Assembly (NCBI RefSeq): GCF_900143065.1
Contig: NZ_FRCX01000005.1
Span: forward strand, 248,001-312,000
DNA from: Duganella sacchari
GTDB taxonomy: Bacteria; Pseudomonadota; Gammaproteobacteria; Burkholderiales; Burkholderiaceae_D
Length of the DNA: 64,000 bases
Direction of reading: 5' to 3'
Part shown: positions 26,790-34,772 of the stretch, in pieces
Numbering within the stretch: position 1 is the stretch's first letter
How the letters are laid out: each line of letters opens with the position of its first letter
Notes under the pieces: generated by a model
Told to the model about the DNA's origin: nothing
Databases searched by the model: none
What the model saw: only the letters and a program-made list of their open reading frames with translations
Position numbers and translations under genes: made by a program

Positions 26790-26837
26790 AGCCAATTTAT
26801 CTTTCTGATGCCAGAGATTCACAAAACAAATAACCCA

Positions 26838-26897
26838 GTTCGGGGTCAGTGCCGACATTCGGACATTTTTGTCCGAATGTCGGCACTGACCCCGAAC
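26838..26897. repeat. 27-bp perfect palindrome, REP-like
   Basis: Two perfectly complementary 27-bp arms (GTTCGGGGTC... and ...GACCCCGAAC) flank a 6-nt loop, ending 5 nt beyond the TonB receptor stop. The length, GC-rich tail and T-rich loop fit an intergenic REP/BIME-type element, and similar GGGGTCAGTGCCGAC palindromes are remembered from related genomes. It could also act as a transcript-end hairpin stabilising the receptor mRNA. Confidence 0.7.
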
Positions 26898-26902
26898 CTT
26901 GC

Positions 26903-29404
26903 TTAGAATTTCACATCCAGCTTGACGCTGAAGTAGCGGAACACGTCGCGCGGCGGCACCCAGCTGCTGGCCGAGACCTGCGGCGACGTGGCGGTAGGAC
27001 CGGCACGGAACGACGATGGGCCGCTGGCGTTCGCATTCGGAATGTAGAAGCGGTCAAACAGATTGTTCACGCGGAAGCTCAGCTTGTACTTGTCATCCGG
27101 CGCGCGCACACCAAAGCCCAGATCCGTGATCGCATAGCCGGCATTTTTCGAATTGGGATCATTGTTAATGTTGGTGTAATACTCACCCTGATAGCGCACA
27201 TTGGCGTTGACGAAGCCTTTGAACGGCATCGACGGAATCAGGAATTCGTAGTTGGCGCCGATATTCAGCTTGATCTTGGGCGTACCCGGGAACACCGAGT
27301 TGTCCAGATTCTGCACACCGGTCGTGGAACCTGGCGCGATCGGGAAGCAGGCCGAGTTCTGGCCGGCGATCGAACCGTTGGCGGCCAGCTTGGTGCCGTT
27401 CACCGGGACGTTGGTGGAATCGCCGTAGCACGGACCATTGGCCCACTTCTCGATGGTGGGCAGCGTGAAGGCCAGCGCCGCATTCATCGTCAGGTCCCGG
27501 GCCAGCAGCGCATTCACATCCAGTTCAAAGCCATGCGTGGCAATGTGCGGAATGGAATTGAGCTGGCTGTAAATGGTCGGATCATTCGGCAGCACATAGG
27601 TCACGTTCTGCTGGTAGTTGAAGAAGTCCGAATTGAAGTAGGTCGCCGCGACCGACAGGCGGCTGTTGAACAGATTGGCCTTGGTGCCGATCTCGAAGCT
27701 CTGGCTGGTTTCCGGCTTGACCGGGAAGGCCGCTACCGCCTTCAGGCCCGAGGTCACGTCATACGCTTCGCCCTTGTAGCCGGTCGATGCCTGGGTGTAG
27801 ACCATCCAGTCTGGCGTGATCTGCTTCTGGATACTGACCTTGCCGGTGGTGGCGCGGTCGGTATTGCCGGTGCTCTGGAACTGGTCGACGCCCACCGGAC
27901 CTGGCTTGAACGAGGCTTCGTCCAGCTGGTCGGTGTAATAGTTACGCTTGTAGTGATAGCCCGAGATTTCTTCGTTCAGGCGCATGCCCGCCGTCAGCGT
28001 CCACGTCGGCATGAACTCCCACGACGCCTGGCCGAAGATCGACTTGTTGGTGTTGTAGATGTCGGTGTAGTAGTTGGTCGGGCTGGATGGCGAATTGGCG
28101 TTGCACGCGGTCGGCGCCACGCAGTAGCCGCGGATGAAGTGACGGTAAATCTCGTTATGCGCGGCCCACAAACCGGCCAGGTATTTGAAGGTGCCGGTGT
28201 CTGGCGAGACGTAGCGGATCTCCTGCGTCTTCGAGCGGATATCGTAGGTGCCGAACTGGTAATTGCCGATGGTCGGCACGGTCTGGCCAGCTGCCGCGAT
28301 GGTCGGCACGTCGGTAAAGTCCTGGTCGCGGAAGTCGTTGGCCAGGTATTTGCTCCACGAGGTAATCGACATCAGCGTCGCATCGTTCGGCAGCGTCCAC
28401 GATACCTTCAGGCCGACGCCACGGTCGCTGGAAATCAGGCCGGTCGGAAAATCGCGGCGCACATTGCGGTTGCCCGGATCGTTGACATTAATCCCCTTCA
28501 GCACCGTGCTGGCCGGCAGCAGTGGATTGCCGTTCAAATAGACGCCATCCAGGCCGATCGGCGTCGACACCACATTGCCGGCCGCCGCCGATCCCGTCCG
28601 CAGCACGAAGCCATTGACGGCAGTCACGCCGCGCGAATTGTCCTGGTAGTTGTAGCGCGGCGTCAGGTCAACCTGCACGTTTTCAATCGGATTCCACTGC
28701 AGCTTGGCCATGAAGGTCTTGCCGCCCGAGCCGTTGACGTCCTTGCCATCGGTCAAATTGTGGAAGTTGCCCGGCATGCGCGTCTTGCCGGCGTACAGGC
28801 GCATGGCGAAGTGCTCGTCAAGCTGGCCGCCGGCCGAAGCATTGACGCGCCATTCCTGGTCATTGGTCAGGTAGGTGCTGGCACGGTACACCATCGGGCC
28901 GGAGATCTGCTTGGTCACGATGTTGACCGCACCCGCCACCGCCGATTTGCCGAACAGCGTCGATTGCGGGCCTTTCAGCACCTCGATGCGCGCCACGTCA
29001 GCCAGGTCCTTGAAGGCCTGGAACTGGGTGGCGATCGGAATATCATCGATGATGACCGCGACGTCCGACTCCACGCCGATGCCTACCGAGACGGTGCCGA
29101 TACCGCGCATGAAGATGGCGTTGTTGGCGGCCGTGGTGCCGGAGTTCAGCGTCAGCGACGGCATCATCGCTACCACGTCTTCGATCTCGCGGATATTGGT
29201 GCGCTGGATTTCCTGCTCGCTCATCACGGAAATGGCCATCGGCACGTTTTCCAGCTTTTCCACGCGCTTATTGGCGGTCACCACCACGGTTTCCAGTGTG
29301 CCGGGTTTGGTGTTCGATTCTTCCTGCTGCGCCTGGGCATTCATGGCCAGTACGGCCAGCGCAAGAGCCGACGCCATCGGCGTCAGGTTGATGGTTTTTT
29401 TCAT
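26903..29404 (-). CDS. TonB-dependent outer-membrane receptor
   Basis: An 833-aa receptor: signal peptide to about residue 25 (MNAQAQ), TonB-box region TLETVVVTA, plug (IREIEDVVAMMPSL, EVLKGPQSTLFGKSAVAG) and a long beta-barrel ending VKLDVKF with terminal Phe. Large aromatic- and Asn-rich loops suggest a bulky ligand. It has no Met-rich copper motifs, unlike the receptor at 7191. Start at MKKTINL (29404) with AGGAG six bases upstream. It follows a LacI-family gene, which suggests carbohydrate or glycan-related uptake; the ligand is unproven. Confidence 0.9.
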   Translation of the reverse strand: MKKTINLTPMASALALAVLAMNAQAQQEESNTKPGTLETVVVTANKRVEKLENVPMAISVMSEQEIQRTNIREIEDVVAMMPSLTLNSGTTAANNAIFMRGIGTVSVGIGVESDVAVIIDDIPIATQFQAFKDLADVARIEVLKGPQSTLFGKSAVAGAVNIVTKQISGPMVYRASTYLTNDQEWRVNASAGGQLDEHFAMRLYAGKTRMPGNFHNLTDGKDVNGSGGKTFMAKLQWNPIENVQVDLTPRYNYQDNSRGVTAVNGFVLRTGSAAAGNVVSTPIGLDGVYLNGNPLLPASTVLKGINVNDPGNRNVRRDFPTGLISSDRGVGLKVSWTLPNDATLMSITSWSKYLANDFRDQDFTDVPTIAAAGQTVPTIGNYQFGTYDIRSKTQEIRYVSPDTGTFKYLAGLWAAHNEIYRHFIRGYCVAPTACNANSPSSPTNYYTDIYNTNKSIFGQASWEFMPTWTLTAGMRLNEEISGYHYKRNYYTDQLDEASFKPGPVGVDQFQSTGNTDRATTGKVSIQKQITPDWMVYTQASTGYKGEAYDVTSGLKAVAAFPVKPETSQSFEIGTKANLFNSRLSVAATYFNSDFFNYQQNVTYVLPNDPTIYSQLNSIPHIATHGFELDVNALLARDLTMNAALAFTLPTIEKWANGPCYGDSTNVPVNGTKLAANGSIAGQNSACFPIAPGSTTGVQNLDNSVFPGTPKIKLNIGANYEFLIPSMPFKGFVNANVRYQGEYYTNINNDPNSKNAGYAITDLGFGVRAPDDKYKLSFRVNNLFDRFYIPNANASGPSSFRAGPTATSPQVSASSWVPPRDVFRYFSVKLDVKF

Positions 29405-29450
29405 GCTCGTCTCCTGCTTGTAATTGTTATCCAACACTGTTGTCCCTTTT

Positions 29451-29466
29451 AGTTAATCGTTTAACT
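29451..29466. promoter_or_regulatory. LacI-type operator upstream of the TonB receptor
   Basis: AGTTAATCGTTTAACT is a 16-bp palindrome with one mismatched pair and the central CG typical of LacI-family operators. A second copy of its half, AAACGATTAACT, lies at 29566-29577 just after the regulator's stop. The site is 47 nt before the receptor ATG, placed to block its promoter. Confidence 0.55.
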
Positions 29467-29473
29467 TCTTAGA

Positions 29474-29485
29474 GGTACCGGTACC
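29474..29485. promoter_or_regulatory. GGTACCGGTACC palindrome in the same intergenic region
   Basis: A perfect 12-bp palindrome, also centred on CG, 8 nt from the first dyad. It may be a second LacI-family site or the true one; GntR-branch LacI proteins favour ACCGGT-like cores. Sequence alone does not decide between the two. Confidence 0.4.
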
Positions 29486-29582
29486 AGTTGTACGATGACA
29501 AAGGTTAATGCAGCACCCCGGCGAAGTCAATACGTTTGTAATAGGCGCGCAACAGGCCTTGCGGAAAACGATTAACTGGCAT

Positions 29583-30653
29583 TCAGGCACTTTCTCTTTC
29601 GACAATAGAAAAGCCGATGTCGACAATGCCGTCGCGTACTTCACGTTCCTGCGAACGCTCGACGATGAATCTGGCGGCCAGCGCGCCGATGCGGGCGCCG
29701 TCGATGCGTACCGTGGTCAGGGACGGATACAGGTCGGCGGCAAAACTCAGGTCGCCCATCCCCACCACCGCCAGTTGTTCGGGCACGCGAATGCCTTGCG
29801 CCTGCGCTTCGGTCAGCACGCCCAGCGCCACCGTGTCCGAGCTGCAGAACAGCGCATCGATGTCCGGATGGCGCGCCAGCAGTTCGCGCAGGCCGCCGCG
29901 TCCCATGCCGACATTGGTGGGCGCCGGCACCATCGCGCCCGGTACCGTGGCCTCACCCGGCAGCGCCATGCCCAACGCCACGGCAGTATCGGAGAACGCT
30001 TTCATGCGGCGCTGCGCGCGCTGGTCGTTGGCACTCAGCGTCGCCACCCGGCGCCTGCCGCGCCGGTGCAGATACTGCGCCACGGCCTCACCCACTTTTT
30101 CGTGCGAGAAGCCGATCAGCATGTCGATGGGATTGTCGGTCAGGTCCCAGGTCTCCACCACCGGGATGCCACTGTTGAGAAGGCGCTGGCGGCCCTGGGC
30201 CGAGCGCATGATCCCGGTCAGTACCACGCCGTCCGGACGGCGGCCGATGATGGCTTCCAGCAGTTCGTCTTCGCGCGAATCTTCATAGCCGGACTGGCCG
30301 AGCATCAGTTGATAACCGTAGCCGGCCAGCGTCGCCGTCAGCGACTGCACCACTTCCAGGAAGACGTTGCCGGAGATGGTGGGAATCACCGCAGCCACCA
30401 GACGGCTCTTGCGCGAAGCCAGGCCGCCGGCCAGCATGTTCGGCACATAGCCAGTCTTCTCGACGGCCTCTTTCACGCGCTGCAAAATATGTTCGGACAC
30501 CGCACTGGGTGTATTCAGCGCGCGCGAGGCCGTGATGGGCGCGACGCCGGCCAAAGCCGCCACGTCGCGCAGTGTGATGCCGCCACTCTTGCGCCGGCTG
30601 CGGCGCGGCGCTGGCGTGATGGTTGCTGGTTTATTCGCCGGGGTGTCGTTCAT
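29583..30653 (-). CDS. LacI-family transcriptional regulator
   Basis: A 356-aa repressor. The HTH at about 26-50 reads TLRDVAALAGVAPITASRALN, followed by a hinge helix (YVPNMLAGGLASRKS) and a periplasmic-binding-protein-like effector domain (VAAVIPTISGNVF, DALFCSSDTVALG). The basic N-terminal arm (RRSRRKSGG) is longer than usual. It lies 178 nt upstream of the TonB receptor, with operator-like dyads between them, and 33 nt downstream of the acyl-CoA dehydrogenase. It probably represses the receptor; the effector is unknown. Confidence 0.92.
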   Translation of the reverse strand: MNDTPANKPATITPAPRRSRRKSGGITLRDVAALAGVAPITASRALNTPSAVSEHILQRVKEAVEKTGYVPNMLAGGLASRKSRLVAAVIPTISGNVFLEVVQSLTATLAGYGYQLMLGQSGYEDSREDELLEAIIGRRPDGVVLTGIMRSAQGRQRLLNSGIPVVETWDLTDNPIDMLIGFSHEKVGEAVAQYLHRRGRRRVATLSANDQRAQRRMKAFSDTAVALGMALPGEATVPGAMVPAPTNVGMGRGGLRELLARHPDIDALFCSSDTVALGVLTEAQAQGIRVPEQLAVVGMGDLSFAADLYPSLTTVRIDGARIGALAARFIVERSQEREVRDGIVDIGFSIVERESA

Positions 30654-30686
30654 GCCGCGATTCTAACATTCGCGTCCCCGCCGCCG

Positions 30687-31901
30687 TCATTTGTAGCGGG
30701 CCAGTTCCATCTTGCCGATCTGCGAACGGTGCACCTCATCGGGACCGTCGGCCAGACGCAGCGAACGCGCGCTGGCATAGGCGTGGGCCAGGAAAGGATC
30801 AGCCATGCCGCCACCGCCCTGCACCTGGATCGCCCAGTCGATCACCTTGCAGGCCATGGTGGGCGCCGCCACTTTGATCATGGCGATTTCCTTGGCGGCC
30901 ACCTTGTTACCGACCGTGTCCATCATAGAGGCCGCATTGAGCACCAGGAAGCGCGCCTGATCGATCAGGATGCGCGACTCGGCAATGCGTTCCAGCGTCA
31001 CGCCCTGCTGCGCTACCGGCTTGCCGAAGGCCACGCGCGCCAGGCTGCGCCTGCACATCTGCTCCAGCGCGCGCTCGGCCAGGCCGATCAGGCGCATGCA
31101 GTGGTGGATGCGGCCAGGTCCCAGCCGGCCCTGGGCGATTTCAAAGCCGCGGCCTTCGCCGAGGATCAGGTTAGCCTCTGGTACGCGCACGTTCTCGAAC
31201 ACCACTTCCGCGTGGCCGTGCGGCGCGTCGTCAAAACCAAACACCGGCAGATGGCGCAGGATGGTCACGCCCGGCGTATCGCGCGGCACCAGTATCATCG
31301 ACTGCTGCTTGTGGCGGCTCTCGTTGTGCGGATCGCTCTTGCCCATGAAGATAAACACGGCGCAGCGCGGATCATTGGCGCCGGACGACCACCACTTGCG
31401 GCCATTGATGACATATTCGTCGCCATCGCGCACGATGGAGCTTTCGATATTGGTCGCATCGGACGACGCCACCGCCGGCTCGGTCATGCCGAAGCAGGAA
31501 CGGATGCGGCCATCCAGCAAGGGCTCCAGCCACTGCTGCTGCTGCGCCGGCGTGCCATAGCGCGCCAGCACCTCCATATTGCCGGTGTCCGGCGCCGAGC
31601 AGTTGAATACCTCCGGCGCCCAGTGCACGCGGCCCATAATTTCGCACAGCGGCGCATATTCCAGATTGGTCAGGCCAGCGCCCAGTTCCGACTCCGGCAG
31701 GAACAGATTCCACAGCCCGACCGCGCGCGCCTTGCGCTTGAGCTCTTCCATGATCCTGGTCGCCACCCAGGCGTTGCCTGCGGCGCGGTTGGCATCCACC
31801 TCGGCGTGGAATGCCGCCTCGTTCGGATAGATATGCTCGTCCATGAAGGCCGTGAGCCTGGCCTGCAGTTCCTTTACCTTCGGGCTGTAATCGAAATTCA
31901 T
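30687..31901 (-). CDS. Acyl-CoA dehydrogenase, ACAD10/11-like
   Basis: A 404-aa flavoprotein dehydrogenase. FAD-binding segments [16 protein letters not shown] and [12 protein letters not shown] are visible, and [11 protein letters not shown] lies near the C-terminus. This branch is related to the dehydrogenase domain of ACAD10/11, which works with a kinase/phosphatase on 4-hydroxyacyl-CoAs; here a histidine-phosphatase gene sits 9 nt upstream in the same operon, but no aminoglycoside-phosphotransferase-like kinase is in the window. Substrate is not defined by sequence. Confidence 0.87.
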   Translation of the reverse strand: MNFDYSPKVKELQARLTAFMDEHIYPNEAAFHAEVDANRAAGNAWVATRIMEELKRKARAVGLWNLFLPESELGAGLTNLEYAPLCEIMGRVHWAPEVFNCSAPDTGNMEVLARYGTPAQQQQWLEPLLDGRIRSCFGMTEPAVASSDATNIESSIVRDGDEYVINGRKWWSSGANDPRCAVFIFMGKSDPHNESRHKQQSMILVPRDTPGVTILRHLPVFGFDDAPHGHAEVVFENVRVPEANLILGEGRGFEIAQGRLGPGRIHHCMRLIGLAERALEQMCRRSLARVAFGKPVAQQGVTLERIAESRILIDQARFLVLNAASMMDTVGNKVAAKEIAMIKVAAPTMACKVIDWAIQVQGGGGMADPFLAHAYASARSLRLADGPDEVHRSQIGKMELARYK

Positions 31902-31910
31902 GGTAACTCC

Positions 31911-32615
31911 TTAACGGTAGGTGACCGTACCTGGCTGGCCCAGCCACTCCAGGTGCGAATAATTATTCAGATAGCTCAGCGTGAACTGGCCGGGGCGGTG
32001 CAGCAGCCTGGTGACGCCACAATTGGCCAGCGTCCAGTTCAGCTCCATCACCTGAAAATCCTGCAGGCCAAGCAGGTGCTGCATCAGCGTCGAGATCACC
32101 CCGCCGGAGGTGAACACGATCGTGGTCTGTTTGCTGCCCGGCGTATCCAGCCGCTCCAGTGCACGCACGCAGCGGCGGCGGAAGTCCGGCCAGGTCTCGG
32201 TGTATTCATCGTCATGCCAGCCGCCCATCCAGCGCTGCATGGCGGCGCGGAACAGATGTTCCAGCGCGCGCGATGGATCGACATGGCTGGCCATCAGCGC
32301 CTTGAACGCCGCCGCATCGCCAAACTCCGGGCAGTGCCGCAGCAGTACTTCGTGGTGATCGAATTCGGCAAAGTCACCGTCCGTGACCCACTCGGTGTCG
32401 GCCAGTGCCGGTTTGGGCAGCTCGGCCATGCAGGTATCAGCGGTCTGACGGTGCCGCACCATGCCGCCCGTGACCACTCTGTGAAACGCCTGATGGCTGT
32501 TGGCATACCACTGCCCCAGCAGGCGCGCCTGCTCATAGCCCAGCTCCGACAGCTGGTCGTAGTTGGCCGCGCCAAACGACGCCTGCCCGTGGCGCACCAG
32601 ATAAATTTGTCCCAT
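31911..32615 (-). CDS. Histidine phosphatase-family protein
   Basis: A 234-aa phosphoglycerate-mutase-superfamily phosphatase. The RHG motif is at the N-terminus (YLVRHGQAS), with the second Arg in MVRHRQTA and the late histidine position replaced by TSGGVIS rather than the common xxHG, so activity needs checking. Start at MGQIYLVRHG (32615) with AGAGGA upstream; the longer frame adds residues overlapping the LysR promoter. Operon with the acyl-CoA dehydrogenase, divergent from LysR. Confidence 0.82.
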   Translation of the reverse strand: MGQIYLVRHGQASFGAANYDQLSELGYEQARLLGQWYANSHQAFHRVVTGGMVRHRQTADTCMAELPKPALADTEWVTDGDFAEFDHHEVLLRHCPEFGDAAAFKALMASHVDPSRALEHLFRAAMQRWMGGWHDDEYTETWPDFRRRCVRALERLDTPGSKQTTIVFTSGGVISTLMQHLLGLQDFQVMELNWTLANCGVTRLLHRPGQFTLSYLNNYSHLEWLGQPGTVTYR

Positions 32616-32657
32616 ATCGCATCCTCTGTGAAGCACTAGCTTACCGGCTGGCCTATA

Positions 32658-32681
32658 ATTCATCAAATGAATAGTATTCAT
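32658..32681. promoter_or_regulatory. Phased ATTCAT/ATGAAT/ATTCAT array, candidate LysR operator
   Basis: Three 6-bp elements alternate in orientation with 3-bp spacers (period 9), forming two overlapping perfect dyads. The first, ATTCATCAAATGAAT, contains the T-N11-A LysR pattern. It lies between the LysR ATG (32699) and the divergent phosphatase ATG (32615). Confidence 0.55.
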
Positions 32682-32698
32682 TGCACAGGATAAATTTC

Positions 32699-33607
32699 AT
32701 GCATATATCAAAAGTGGATCTGAACCTGTTCATCGTCTTCGAAGCCATCTACGCCGAAGGCAGCATCACCCGCGCCAGCCTGAAAATGAGCCTGACCCAG
32801 CCTGCCATCAGCCACGCGCTGAACCGGTTACGGCAACTGTTTGACGATCCGTTATTTGAACGCCAGGGCCACGTGATGACGCCGACGCCGCTGGCGCGCT
32901 CCATCATCGAACCGGTACGGCGCTCCCTGCGTGGATTTGAAGTGACGCTGAATGGCGCCGCGCGCTTTGACGCCGCCAGCAGCGAGCGCAGTTTCTCACT
33001 GGCGCTGCGCGATGTGCTGGAAGCCAGCGTGCTGCCGCCCCTGATGGCCGGCGTCGCGCGCGAAGCGCCAGCAGTGACGTTGAACACACTGCAGGTCAGC
33101 CGCCGCGAACTGGAAAGCGAACTCGCAGCCGGTACGCTGGACGCCGCCATCGACATCCTGCTGCCGCTGTCGAACGACATCCGCCGCACCCAGCTGGCGG
33201 GCGACAAAACCGTGGTACTGGTAAGGCGCGGCCATCCGCTGGTAAAGCGGCGTGCGCTGACGCTGGACACCTATCTGCAGCTGGAGCATATCCAGACCAG
33301 CTCCCGCCGCCGCGGGCCGGGACTGGAAGATGTGGAACTGAGCCGGCAAGGACTGCAACGCCGCATCCGTCTGCGCTGCCAGCACTACTTTGCCGCGTGC
33401 CGCGTGGTCGCCGAAACCGATCTGGCTTTAACCATGCCAGAGGGCCTGGCACGCATCGTCAACCAGCAATTCAACAACCAGCTACTGCCCTTCCCGCTCG
33501 ACATGCCCGCACTCGACATCTACCTCTACTGGCACACCAGCGTCGACAACGACCCCGCCAACCTCTGGCTGCGCGAACAAATCCTCGCCGCCATGGCGAT
33601 AAGCTGA
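32699..33607 (+). CDS. LysR-family regulator
   Basis: A 302-aa LysR protein: HTH at about 18-45 (GSITRASLKMSLTQPAISHALNRLRQLF) and a substrate-binding domain with DIDIL-type core (TLDAAIDILLPL). The start at 32699 has AGGA 8 nt upstream. Divergent from the phosphatase/acyl-CoA dehydrogenase pair, its most likely target. The N-terminal VDLNLFIVFEAIY matches the NodD/SyrM-like branch. Effector unknown. Confidence 0.9.
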   Translation: MHISKVDLNLFIVFEAIYAEGSITRASLKMSLTQPAISHALNRLRQLFDDPLFERQGHVMTPTPLARSIIEPVRRSLRGFEVTLNGAARFDAASSERSFSLALRDVLEASVLPPLMAGVAREAPAVTLNTLQVSRRELESELAAGTLDAAIDILLPLSNDIRRTQLAGDKTVVLVRRGHPLVKRRALTLDTYLQLEHIQTSSRRRGPGLEDVELSRQGLQRRIRLRCQHYFAACRVVAETDLALTMPEGLARIVNQQFNNQLLPFPLDMPALDIYLYWHTSVDNDPANLWLREQILAAMAIS

Positions 33608-33614
33608 TATCGGG

Positions 33615-34022
33615 TTAATCCTGGGTCCAATCTTCCAACATCAGGCCAGCAGGATACACGCCAAAGGCCCGGTCACAGCTAACAAGTGTTGCGCCTACAG
33701 CATAAGCATGTGCTGCTATCAGGAGATCCAGCGAAGCAAGCGCTGCTCCAGCCAGCTCACGCTTAACACGCATAGAAGCATATGCAATCGCTACATCTCG
33801 CGTCCACGGCAAAACGGCAACAAGCATTAAAAAGTTCTCGACACGCCTCTTGAGCCCGGCTGGCCCGCCGCGCTTAACTACTCCGTAACGTAACTCAGCC
33901 TCTGTGATAACGGAAATAACAATGCCACTGTCGGAGACACTGAGCAGACGCTGCGCGACTCGAGGGCGATCACCTCGAATAATATGACTTGCGATGCTCG
34001 TATCGAGCAAGTAAGTAGTCAT
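33615..34022 (-). CDS. vapC: VapC-family PIN-domain toxin
   Basis: A 135-aa ribonuclease toxin with the PIN acidic set: D7 (LLDTS), E43 (EAELRYG), D99 (SLDLLIAAHA) and D117 (SCDRAFG). Its ATG overlaps the antitoxin stop by 4 bp (ATGA), the classic order with the antitoxin first. Members usually cleave initiator tRNA or rRNA. The locus looks less GC-rich than its surroundings, consistent with acquisition. The gene appears intact. Confidence 0.9.
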   Translation of the reverse strand: MTTYLLDTSIASHIIRGDRPRVAQRLLSVSDSGIVISVITEAELRYGVVKRGGPAGLKRRVENFLMLVAVLPWTRDVAIAYASMRVKRELAGAALASLDLLIAAHAYAVGATLVSCDRAFGVYPAGLMLEDWTQD

Positions 34023-34213
34023 GGTTTGATGTTTTGAAATGGATCGCGATGCTGCTGTCCTTGCCGGCGGTCAGCATCAGTCATGAAGTCATCAGGAACA
34101 ACCTTTGACGCATCTTCACGGAAAAACTCCTCCCATGAGACCGGCTTACTCTCCACAGGCGCACTGATATCGAGGCCTTTTCCCTCGGAAATCATTTGCG
34201 TGTTGGTAGGCAT
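34019..34213 (-). CDS. vapB: VapB-like antitoxin
   Basis: A 64-aa acidic protein paired with VapC. The C-terminal segment VSWEEFFREDASKVVPDDFM and ending QGQQHRDPF resemble the toxin-wrapping tail of VapB/AbrB-type antitoxins. The usual N-terminal AbrB DNA-binding sequence is not recognisable, so autorepression may work differently or the start may be misjudged. A 9-bp palindrome lies 36 nt upstream. Confidence 0.78.
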   Translation of the reverse strand: MPTNTQMISEGKGLDISAPVESKPVSWEEFFREDASKVVPDDFMTDADRRQGQQHRDPFQNIKP

Positions 34214-34248
34214 AGGTGCCTCGCTAGTAAAAGGAAATTTTCACTATA

Positions 34249-34270
34249 TGCTCACACTTCGGTGTGAGCA
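34249..34270. promoter_or_regulatory. Perfect 9-bp palindrome between vapBC and MerR genes
   Basis: TGCTCACAC and GTGTGAGCA flank TTCG. It lies 36 nt before the vapB ATG and 44 nt after the MerR stop. It may be the vapBC operator or a MerR transcript terminator; the absence of a T-tract favours an operator. Confidence 0.45.
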
Positions 34271-34313
34271 AGTACAACAACTTTGATCCAAGTTAAACAA
34301 CCCAACCAGCCCG

Positions 34314-34697
34314 TCATTTGACCGCATTCACCAGACGCCGGAATTTGCGGCATTCCATGTGGCTGGGCGCGGGGCAGACGGACGCGTGCCGCAAGCCATC
34401 GCGCATGGCGCTGAGTTTGCGGATGGTCTGGTCCAGTTCATCCGCCTTGGCGGCAAGCAGCGCACGGTCGATCTGTGGCGCTCCGTCCGCACCAAACATG
34501 CTGGCGATTTCGTCGAGCGAAAATCCCGCTGCGCGTCCCAGGCGTATCAATGCCAGCCGCTCCAGCACAGATGGATCGTACAGGCGCCGCAAGCCGTGCC
34601 GTCCACTCGATGCGATCAAGCCTTTGGTTTCGTAATACCGCAAGGCGGAACTGGCCAGGCCGGAACGGCTGGCGACTTCAGAAATATCCAGTGTCAT
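34314..34697 (-). CDS. MerR-family regulator
   Basis: A 127-aa MerR protein: HTH ISEVASRSGLASSALRYYE, wing GLRRLYDPSVLERL, dimerisation helix, and a short C-terminal effector part with two cysteines (VCPAPSHMEC) that could sense metal or oxidant. Divergent from a methyltransferase across a 19/20-bp-type dyad. Similar small MerR proteins control detoxification or SAM-methyltransferase neighbours. Effector unknown. Confidence 0.88.
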   Translation of the reverse strand: MTLDISEVASRSGLASSALRYYETKGLIASSGRHGLRRLYDPSVLERLALIRLGRAAGFSLDEIASMFGADGAPQIDRALLAAKADELDQTIRKLSAMRDGLRHASVCPAPSHMECRKFRRLVNAVK

Positions 34698-34707
34698 AAT
34701 TCGCTTG

Positions 34708-34727
34708 ACTTGAAGTTGACTTCAAGT
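34708..34727. promoter_or_regulatory. MerR-type operator
   Basis: ACTTGAAG-TTGA-CTTCAAGT is a perfect dyad with 8-bp arms in the 75-bp divergent region, and TTGACT lies within it as a potential -35. This is the layout expected for MerR activators, which bind between -35 and -10 of their target promoter. Confidence 0.65.
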
Positions 34728-34772
34728 GGAACAATGCCATCTCTGCTTTCCCAAATCAAGCGAGAGAACACT

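Noticed and set aside
26762..26833. 23-codon plus-strand ORF with a good ribosome-binding site
   Set aside because: Not called a gene because it follows a hairpin after the kinase, has no recognisable product and overlaps the better-supported minus-strand RNA signal.
26849..29452. Long plus-strand frame opposite the TonB receptor
   Set aside because: Begins inside the 27-bp palindrome and mirrors the receptor; no domain or motif is visible.
29508..32639. Very long open frame on the plus strand (over 1,000 codons)
   Set aside because: It lies antisense to three well-supported genes (LacI, acyl-CoA dehydrogenase, phosphatase); its translation is Arg/His/Gln/Ala-rich low-complexity, typical of shadow frames in GC-rich DNA.
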